Assembly (NCBI GenBank): GCA_009602725.1
Contig: WELB01000113.1
Location: 407,312-417,966 of the forward strand
Reading direction: 5' to 3'
DNA: 10,655 nucleotides
Source: Spirogloea muscicola
Lineage: Eukaryota > Streptophyta > Zygnematophyceae > Spirogloeales > Spirogloeaceae
Of the stretch, positions 1 through 5,725 are shown piece by piece; the first letter of the stretch is position 1, and the number at the start of each line of letters is the position of its first letter. The notes beneath the pieces are model-generated. The model worked only from the letters and a program-made list of their open reading frames with translations, was not told where the DNA came from and searched no databases. Both the position numbers and the translations under genes were made by a program.

Positions 1-99
1 GCTGGTCGCGCCCTTGCAGCAGCCTCTGGCTTGCGCAGCGGGGTTGCTCTTCCTCCCCTCAGCTCATCTGACTTCCTACTGCTGACACGGGGGTATTGA
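1..99 (+). pseudogene. 3' end of a retroelement ORF (C-terminus only)
   Basis: Frame 1 is open from the window edge to a TGA at 97-99 and ends in LLLTRGY-stop. The residues before it (AGRALAAASGLRSG) match the same part of the neighbouring copy at 746-904 (ARRALSQASGFCGG), so this is the C-terminal tail of the same retrotransposon protein family. The body of the ORF lies outside the window, so whether that copy is intact cannot be judged. No function is known to me for this tail segment. Confidence 0.6.
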
Positions 100-194
100 G
101 GGCGCCCTGTCTGCCTAGCCTTTGGCTCCGTCATGAACACCTGTATGCATCTGGCTGGCATTTCACAGCCGATTCTTTCATATCAGCAGCCGCT

Positions 195-904
195 TTCTTC
201 CCCTTGCTTGGCTGGCATCCGCCAGTGCGAGTGTGGCCACATTGCCGATGACAAGCTTGTTCTAGCTGCGCACATGCTGAGGTGTGTTGAGGGGGGTGAG
301 CGCGTTGCCTCCCACGGCTTACTCAGGGATACTATGTTTGGAATTGTGCGAGAGGCGGGGTATCATCCGGCGATGGAGGTGTCCGGCGTCATGCCAATCT
401 CCTCAAGGCGCGGCAAGCCATACGTCCGGCGTCTGGACATGGTCGCCACCCCCCGGGGCGGTGGGCCTCGTCTGCTCTTGGACGTGGTACTGATCGACGC
501 ATACAAGGCTGGCGCACCCACGTCAACCGTGTCTGGCTGGGCCACGTCCAGCGCGGAGCGCAAGAAGGAGCGGCAATACCAGGACCATCTCCGAGGGGAC
601 CATCTCTACCCGTGTGCCATGGATATCTACGGAGGCTACGGCGTGCAATGGTCCTCCCTGATCCAGCATCTGGCCCGGCTGGTTGATGCGCATCGTCGAA
701 GTCGGGGGGACAGCTTGGGCCACTCCAGCATTCCGCGGGCCTTAGTTGCATACGCGGCTCTTGCTTCGTTTGCAGCGCTCGCAAGCATTGGCTCTTCATC
801 AACGTGCAAGGCGCGCTCTAAGTCAGGCCTCTGGCTTTTGTGGCGGCGCTCCAGCTCCGCAAGTAAGCTTGTCAGATATGTTTGTGCTCACCCGTGGGTA
901 CTAA
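195..904 (+). pseudogene. 5'-truncated, frameshifted non-LTR retrotransposon ORF (zinc knuckle plus endonuclease-like C-terminal region)
   Basis: A 260-codon frame runs from ATG 133 to 915, but recognisable homology starts near 195. In that frame there is a knuckle C-x-C-x12-H-x3-C at residues 32-51 (CECG...HMLRC). It is followed by RRLDMV (99-104), LLLDVVLID (114-122), AERKKERQY (141-149) and MDIYGGYG (163-170). This order resembles the zinc knuckle and restriction-like endonuclease that follow the RT in early-branching LINEs (R2/NeSL/Dualen type); that assignment is inference. The RT domain is absent. The true C-terminus lies in another frame: frame 2, open from 746 to TAA 902-904, reads QRSQALALHQRARRALSQ and ends SLSDMFVLTRGY. 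The long frame therefore leaves the homology by a frameshift at about 735-760, and its last 50 or so residues are not native. Confidence 0.65.
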
Positions 905-916
905 TGTCACCTTAGG

Positions 917-1039
917 CACCTTAGTTCAGGTCTCCGTAATATGTAGCAATGTTTGGTTTGCCCTAGACTCTGCCTGAACAATGTGTCGGCTTGAATTGGC
1001 CTCCCTTTCATTTCATGCGCCCCGCGCGCCTTCTCTCTC
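917..1039 (+). repeat. Retroelement 3' tail, type A, copy 1
   Basis: This non-coding tail follows the VLTRGY stop of the preceding fragment. It aligns closely with 9768-9890 over about 115 bp; both contain AGGTCTCCGTA, then CTGCCTGAACAATGT, then GGCTTGAATTGGCCTCCCTT, then CATGCGCCCCGCGCGCCTTC. I see no poly(A) tract at its end. Shorter copies of the GGCTTGAATTGGCC core occur at 1604 (+) and at 1165-1192 (-). Confidence 0.75.
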
Positions 1040-1064
1040 CTCCGAACGAGAGAGAAGGCGCGCG
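1023..1064. repeat. 17-bp perfect hairpin at a tail-to-tail junction
   Basis: Arm 1023-1039 (CGCGCGCCTTCTCTCTC) is the exact reverse complement of arm 1048-1064. The loop is 8 nt (1040-1047). The left arm is the end of the plus-strand type A tail. The right arm is the same sequence at the end of the minus-strand element that follows, so the hairpin marks where two oppositely oriented copies converge. Confidence 0.85.
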
Positions 1065-1500
1065 AAAGAATGAACTAGGGAGTAACAAAGCACAGCCTTA
1101 GGGAAACTCTGGTACTCACAAGTGAGCACATACAAGCTAGGCGCGTGGTGCGCACGCGACAAAAGGGAGGCCAAATCAAGCCAGTACACTGTGTAAGAAC
1201 AAAGAGAACCTCGAAGAGGCGCTAAGGCAACAGAACGCACCACAAGTGACGGGGGACTCTGGACCCACGAGTGAGCACATACAGATCTGACAGACCCATG
1301 TGGGGAGCCGAAGCACCACCACGCAAGGCAGTGACCTGGCTTATTGCGCGCCCAGCATGCTGAATTGTGGCTCGCTCTTTGATGTGCAACACATGCGACC
1401 AATTGGGGATGCTAGCATGCCCCAGGCTACCGGCCCGACTGTGACGCCGTGCGTCTACCAGCTGGGCCAGCATAGTGAGCTCTTCAAAGGGGGCGAGACC
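1065..1500 (-). pseudogene. Inverted retroelement fragment with duplicated tail
   Basis: Read on the minus strand, the frame covering 1473-1222 encodes LAQLVDARRHSRAGSLGHAS, which matches LARLVDAHRRSRGDSLGHSS of the plus copy at 670-735. It continues in the same frame to GGASAPHMGLSDLYVLTRG, matching the frame-2 C-terminus of that copy. The terminal tyrosine and stop are lost (TCC at 1263-1261). A type A tail core follows at 1192-1165, and then a second degenerate VLT(C/E)Y block at 1129-1112. The end of the element therefore appears duplicated. Only about 85 conserved codons remain. No start, zinc knuckle or RT is present. The fragment converges with the plus-strand copy at the 1023-1064 hairpin. 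Confidence 0.6.
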
Positions 1501-1800
1501 GACAGGCGGGCTTGGTATAAGGATGGACGTGGTCAGAAGGAGGGTCGGAAGGTGCAGAAGTACGCAGGCGAGCGAGTGAATTCCGGCGTGCTGCAGCTGT
1601 GTGTTGGCTTGAATTGGCCACCTTTTATCTCATGCGCCACCACGCTCCTTCTGTTTCTCCCTCTCTGCAGCCGAGTGACGTGAGGGCCCGAGTACATCCC
1701 TCTTGAGCTGGCCTCTCATATCGCCCTCGCTCTCTACTGGAAGAGTCTATCTATCGCTCTCTCTCTACCGCCCTACTTGAAAGAGAGGAAGTTTGTTTTC
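1501..1800 (+). repeat. Unresolved stretch with a type A tail core and pyrimidine-rich DNA
   Basis: A type A tail core (TTGGCTTGAATTGGCCACC) lies near 1603-1622 on the plus strand and is followed by a CT-rich stretch, roughly 1640-1790. The plus-strand frame before the core reads EGRKVQKYAG near 1537-1566. This faintly resembles the AERKK..QY segment of the retroelement ORF but is too short to assign. I see no gene here. Confidence 0.4.
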
Positions 1801-1879
1801 CTTCACTCCAGAGAGCGGCCAGAGCGCAGAGCGCAGGCACGCTGCAACCCCTCCTCACTCCTTTCTCAGCGCTTGCCCA

Positions 1880-2585
1880 AGCACGGGACAAAGGGGCACA
1901 CGGCTGGACACATTGCCGCAGTCGAAGATGAGCATCATAAGACGCTGAGGAGGATGCGCAAAATTTGGAACAACCCAGGGAGTCTGGCACGACTCACGTC
2001 TCTTGCAACAGCCAGGGCTACTAACTGGCTTACTACCCATGCCATTCACAGCGCCTCTGAGATCAGCCCCGAGGCCTACCGGACGCTCCTCCAGCTGTCC
2101 CTTGGCCTGCTCCCCACCTGCCTGATCGGAGTAAGTCCGTGTAAATGCTGCTTTCGTGCGGAGGGCGGAGACCTAGGTAAGTGCGATGTCTCACTGGCCC
2201 GGCATACAAGAGTCCAGCATCGACCCCCATTTGCTGGCCACGCATGGGAAGTGCAGAGCAAAGAAAGCTGCAGCATCAACTCTGACTATCCCCGTAGCGA
2301 TCACCTCCTACCAGCCGCAGTAACACCTTTGGCTGCATCGATCCTCGTTTTCATACCATACTCAAGTCGCAGGTCTAGGATATGTTCGACTCGAGGATGT
2401 CCTCCCAGCCGAGATAGGCATGCCGGCAGCTTGTATGTCGCTTTTGCCCGTCGTGTCAGCCTGTTTCCAGCGAGCTCAAGCTCATGCTTTGCACCAGAAA
2501 GCTGGTCGAGCCTAAGCCGGTGGCACAAGGGCTTGTCAATTGCCGTCCGGTAGTCGGGCATCATTCTGCGACCTCGACCTCTATC
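1880..2585 (+). pseudogene. Retrotransposon ORF remnant, thumb/zinc/endonuclease-like region, multiply frameshifted
   Basis: From about 1880 to 2150 one frame reads LATARATNWLTTH, EISPEAYRTLLQLSLGLLP and then PCKCC (2137-2151). This resembles the segment between the RT thumb and the zinc knuckle in LINE-like polymerases. From 2178 onward the DNA aligns with the open copy at 10430-10655. Relative to that copy it carries single-base gains and losses near 2205, 2275 and 2325, and most of the DNA between the knuckle and the endonuclease-like segment is missing. The last good frame (about 2377-2516) reads GYVRLEDVLPAEIGMPAACM and CFQRAQAHALHQKAGRA before a TAA. A weak continuation (RACQLPSGSRASFCDLDLY) runs to about 2585 and stops short of VLTRGY. 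It is a dead copy. Confidence 0.65.
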
Positions 2586-2724
2586 CCTTGCATAGCTGTG
2601 TGGTTTCGGCCTCTTTGGACCATTGTTCATCCTTGTCGGGCTGGCCTTTCACAGCCCCTGCCTCATATAGAAGAAGTGGCACTCCCAATGGGGGATGCGT
2701 GTGTATGAAGAGATGGGGGGGGCC
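2586..2724. repeat. Scrambled retroelement tail pieces
   Basis: At 2637-2662 the plus strand carries GGGCTGGCCTTTCACAGCCC, which recurs inverted at 2890-2920 and, diverged, near 9914. At 2671-2696 there is a minus-strand copy of CCCCATTGGGAGTGCC, found on the plus strand at 9930. I find no credible gene in this stretch. Confidence 0.5.
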
Positions 2725-2922
2725 ATGTGTGGCCAAGTACAAAGGCAAGCACATTGACAAATGTACGTCACCTGCTGCTAAGCTGACCCGTTCAGTAACC
2801 ACGAGTCAGCACATAGAGGTCGCTAACTGATGCTCGAATATCGGACGGCAATCGACAAGCTCTTCAGCAACCAGCTCTTAAGCTACCAGTAATGGGGGCA
2901 AGGGCTGTGAAAAGCCAGCCCG
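2725..2922 (-). pseudogene. Inverted retroelement 3' end with intact VLTRGY stop and an uninterrupted tail
   Basis: On the minus strand from about 2866 the frame reads RACRLPSDIRASVSDLYVL and finishes TRGY with TGA at 2794-2792. Its plus-strand counterpart at 2526-2585 reads RACQLPSGSRASFCDLDLY, so the two form an inverted pair. The following tail (2791 down to 2725) includes GGGTCAGCTTAGCAGCAGGT and then TGTGCTTGCCTTTGTACTTG. Similar tails occur at 3033-3555 (there split by the MITE) and at 10256-10320. The single TTA within it (TAA at 2779-2781 on the plus strand) is the unoccupied counterpart of the MITE target. Confidence 0.65.
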
Positions 2923-3004
2923 AAAATGTTGACAAAGGCTCGAAGGGGCCAAATGACGGAGGGGCCTAACATAGGAGTAGTCACGTATGAGTGTTGGAAG
3001 AGCT

Positions 3005-3052
3005 GTTGTTCTACGTGCTGACTCGTGGATACGGACGGCGCGGGTCAGCTTA
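3005..3052 (+). pseudogene. Retroelement C-terminus and first part of its tail, left of the MITE
   Basis: The plus strand reads FYVLTRGY at 3009-3032, but the expected TGA stop is GGA (3033-3035). The tail then follows as far as GGGTCAGCTTA at 3042-3052, where the 378-bp MITE interrupts it. The tail resumes at 3434. Confidence 0.6.
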
Positions 3053-3430
3053 GGGCCTGATTACACCTGGTCAGATGGCACGGTCTCATCGACCATCCAT
3101 CAGTAGTACGCGGCCACGGAGGCCGAGGCCGCCTGCACGAGCGGTCGTGTACTTCCAAATTTCGTGGATTTGGGGGGGGCGCGGTGCCAGCTGTTTCTTT
3201 TCGGGCGGGTCCGGGGGGGTCGGGAGGAGGGCCCGATTTTGACCGCCCTCGTGGCACACGGCGCCGTCTCCTCGTTAACGGGGGCAGATGTCGTCCTGGT
3301 CAGCGTCCGATGTGGCGCCGTCGTGGCGGGTGACCGCGACCGGGCGCGCAAGGTCGTAAAGCCGTTCGTTCCATACAACGCGCGACACGTACCCCAGGAC
3401 GCGACCACCCGACCAAGTGTGAACAGGCCC
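3053..3430. mobile_element. PIF/Harbinger-like MITE (378 bp, TTA target duplication)
   Basis: The ends are inverted: GGGCCTGATTACACCTGGTC at the left, and GGGCCTGTTCACACTTGGTC reading inward from the right (17 of 20 identical, with weaker similarity for about 13 bp more). Each end is flanked by TTA (3050-3052 and 3431-3433). A three-base TTA/TAA duplication with TIRs starting GGGCCTGTT is the known signature of PIF/Harbinger elements and their Tourist-type MITEs. The interior is GC-rich and has no transposase motif; its open frames are uninterrupted only because of base composition. The element is non-autonomous. Insertion is supported by the paralogous empty tail at 2725-2812 (-), which has a single TTA at the same point. 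The MITE is about 200 bp upstream of the peroxiredoxin start codon. Confidence 0.85.
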
Positions 3431-3433
3431 TTA

Positions 3434-3555
3434 GCAGCAGGTGATGGGTGCTCGCTCGCTCAAGAAGGACCAACGGCCCGAAGAACGGCTCGACGGGTGC
3501 CCATCTGTCAGAGTGCTTGCCTCCGTACTCGACCACACTCGGGCCAGAGTGCAGA
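3434..3555 (+). repeat. Second half of the MITE-interrupted retroelement tail
   Basis: After the MITE the tail resumes with GCAGCAGGTGA. An extra stretch (about 3443-3505, bounded by GATGGGTGC and GACGGGTGC) is absent from the copies at 2725-2791 (-) and 10256-10320. Homology then resumes with GAGTGCTTGCCTCCGTACTC, equivalent to TGTGCTTGCCTTTGTACTTG in the minus copy. The sequence abuts the peroxiredoxin 5' flank. Confidence 0.6.
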
Positions 3556-3636
3556 GCGCAGGCGAGGCGTGGCTGGGCCCCGCCCGCCCCCCCCACAGCC
3601 CCTCCAGGCCCCCCGCCCGCCGCCGCGCCCGCCGGC
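3556..3636 (+). promoter_or_regulatory. Probable proximal promoter / 5' UTR of the peroxiredoxin gene
   Basis: This is the only non-repeat DNA between the retroelement tail and the start codon. It is extremely C-rich on the plus strand, with no TATA box or other recognisable element. The transcription start cannot be placed, and the real promoter may extend into the mobile-element DNA upstream. Confidence 0.35.
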
Positions 3637-5084
3637 ATGGCGCTGCGCCTGGGCGACGTGGTGCCCGACTTCGAGGCCGACTCCACCGCCGGCCGCCTCC
3701 GCTTCCACGACCACATCGCCGGCTCCTGGGCTATCCTGGTGCGACCGCCCTCCCCGCCTCCGCCGCCACCTCCGCCCGCGCCCTCTCGGCTTCCGCCCTC
3801 CCCCCCACTCATCTCTGCCTCCCCACCACCCGCGTGGCCGCAGTTCTCCCACCCCTCCGACTTCACGCCCGTCTGCACCACCGGTGAGGGCCTCGCCTCA
3901 CCCGCCTTGCGCCTGCCACTCGGTGTCGTGGCGGCAATGCCAGGCCCCGGGGCCTCTGCTTGGCCTGCGGACACCTCTCCCTCTCCCCCCTGGCCTACGC
4001 TCTGTTGCCGGCGAGCGGGCCCCGAGTGCCGACTTGGATCACAGGGGAGCCGCCCGCCTCCCTGGCTCAGCCTGCAGCCGCGCCAGGCTGGCGCCAGGCT
4101 ACACTGGGCACGCTCTTGAGCAGTAGTAGCAGCGTCCGTTTTGTTGACAGAGCTGGGAGCCGTGGGCAAGTTCCTGCCTGAGTTTGAGGAGCGCGGCGTC
4201 AAAGTCCTCGCTCTCAGCTGCAACTCAGTACGCCCCTCCTCGAGCATGTCCAGGTCGGCTAGCAGTCGCTGCATGCCGCTGATTGTGAAGCTCTAGCTAC
4301 TATCTCTAGCTACTAAGCTTTAGCCCCTGCTTCTCCCTCATGACGTCAGTGCGCACGAGGGCTGTTTATTGCCAGGTTGAGAGCCACCACGCTTGGATTG
4401 CGGACGTTGTAGCGTACACGCCCGATGCCAAGGTCGGGTTTCCCATCCTGGCCGACCCCGACCGCAAGCTGGCCAAGGAGTGGGGTATGATTGACCCTGA
4501 CGAGCTGGACAACGAGGGCATCCCCCTGACTGCGCGTGCGGTATTCGTCATCGGGCCCGACAAGAAGCTGAAGTTATCCATTCTGTATCCTGCCACCACC
4601 GGCCGCAACTTCGATGAGGTGCCTACCAACTCACATTGGCTCGGGTCTAGCGCTCATTTCCTCATCGCCTGCCACTCCAGCATCCACATTGTAGCCATGA
4701 CGCTCTGTCTACAGATGTTGCTGTGGATTGGGCAAGCTTCCCAGAGTATGAATGAGCTTTGCTCACCGTTGCGAGTGGCGGTCTGCATAGCCAAATGAAG
4801 AGGCTATGTCAAGTGGGCCGCCTGTTGCCTTGCAGCAGCAGGGCATCTATACTCAATTGCAACCTCAGTGGTGCGTGTAGGTGCTGCGTGTCATTGACTC
4901 CCTGCAGCTGACAGCAAAGTACAGCGTGGCCACGCCAGTGAACTGGCAACACGGCGATAAGTGTATGGTGGCTCCCTCGCTGTCCAATGAGGCAGCCAAG
5001 CAGAAGTTCCCCAAGGGCTTTGACACAGTCCAGCTGCCTTCAGGACGGGAGTACGTGCGCCTGACCCCTCAGCCAGACCTCTGA
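3637..5084 (+). CDS. 1-Cys peroxiredoxin (PRDX6 type), 5 exons, 221 aa
   Basis: This is a thiol peroxidase that reduces hydrogen peroxide and organic hydroperoxides through one catalytic cysteine. Exons are 3637-3738, 3844-3883, 4151-4227, 4376-4618 and 4881-5084. All introns are GT-AG (105, 267, 148 and 262 nt) and all phases join. Exon 1 starts MALRLGDVVPDF, the normal family N-terminus, with ATGG context; the in-frame upstream extension has no family match. Exon 2 encodes FSHPSDFTPVCTT, with peroxidatic Cys45 and the family Pro38 and Thr42. The conserved Arg is Arg127 (LTARAVFVIGP). The C-terminal domain carries FPILADPDRKLAKEWGMID, NFDEVLRVIDSLQLT, ATPVNW and the ending YVRLTPQPDL, as in PRDX6. 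The usual length is about 220 aa, so the gene is complete. No transit or signal peptide is evident, so it is probably cytosolic or nuclear. The G-D-S-W-G lipase motif of mammalian PRDX6 is not kept (AGSWA here), so phospholipase activity is not expected. The gene is convergent with the PCH2 gene. Confidence 0.95.
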
Positions 5085-5725
5085 ACACCAGCCTGCTCGT
5101 TGCTCTACTCCACTGGTGTGCGCTGGAAGCTTCCTAAGAAGATGGATACTTCCAGCAGCCTGCCCAGCTGTATATATGTTGAGTACAGTGATTTGAGAAG
5201 TTGCAGTTACAAGGCAACTCAGTCTTTCTGAATACGTTTGCTTCTCATTGGTGGTTTGAGGTTCCATTGAGCAGGTTTCTATGACATTCCTATGTTAGTT
5301 TGATATCTGTGTCGTTTATAGTGACTTGCTGCGAAGGCACTTTGGTCTGAACCCCCTGCATGCTGAGGCGTATGTGTGCATAAGTGTGAAGCACTCACTA
5401 CTTGCAAGAGGACTGCATGGTGGACAATGTGGACTGCACTTGTTTGTCCTTGTGCGAGAATGCTAGGACGACTGCAACTTCACCTTTTCAAGTGATGGCA
5501 GTCAACGATGACAACCAAACCTCTGGGAGTGGTCTATGCATTCATCTATTATTGAAATGCTTGCCACCACTGCAAACAGGACTGCCCATAGCAGCAGCCT
5601 CATGAAATGCCGCACAACAAAGCAAGTAATTGTGGAGTACTTGATCTTAGTAGTCAGGATGAGTGCTTCTGTAGTGTATACACATGCAGTGGAGTATCAG
5701 ATAGGCTGCACCTGGAGGGGCGATT
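5085..5725. other. Convergent intergenic region (3' UTRs of both genes)
   Basis: These 641 bases separate the stop codons of the peroxiredoxin (+) and PCH2 (-) genes and must hold both 3' UTRs and polyadenylation sites. No TGTAA signal (common in chlorophytes) or AATAAA was found on the plus strand. One TTACA at 5207-5211 would be TGTAA on the minus strand but is more than 500 nt past the PCH2 stop. The DNA is less GC-rich than the gene starts. Short open frames here show no recognisable protein features. Confidence 0.6.

Noticed and set aside
3164-4126. 320-codon plus-strand open frame spanning the MITE and peroxiredoxin exons 1-2
   Set aside because: Wrong frame for the peroxiredoxin exons and low complexity; it crosses the MITE boundary and has no recognisable domain.
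3300-4274. 324-codon open frame on the minus strand across the peroxiredoxin exons
   Set aside because: Low-complexity Gly/Arg/Pro translation caused by GC-rich DNA; it overlaps confirmed exons on the other strand and the MITE.
4291-4315. 12-bp direct repeat CTCTAGCTACTA in peroxiredoxin intron 3
   Set aside because: Short, intronic and probably a slippage duplication; it could include a branch point (TACTAAG at 4311) but nothing supports more.
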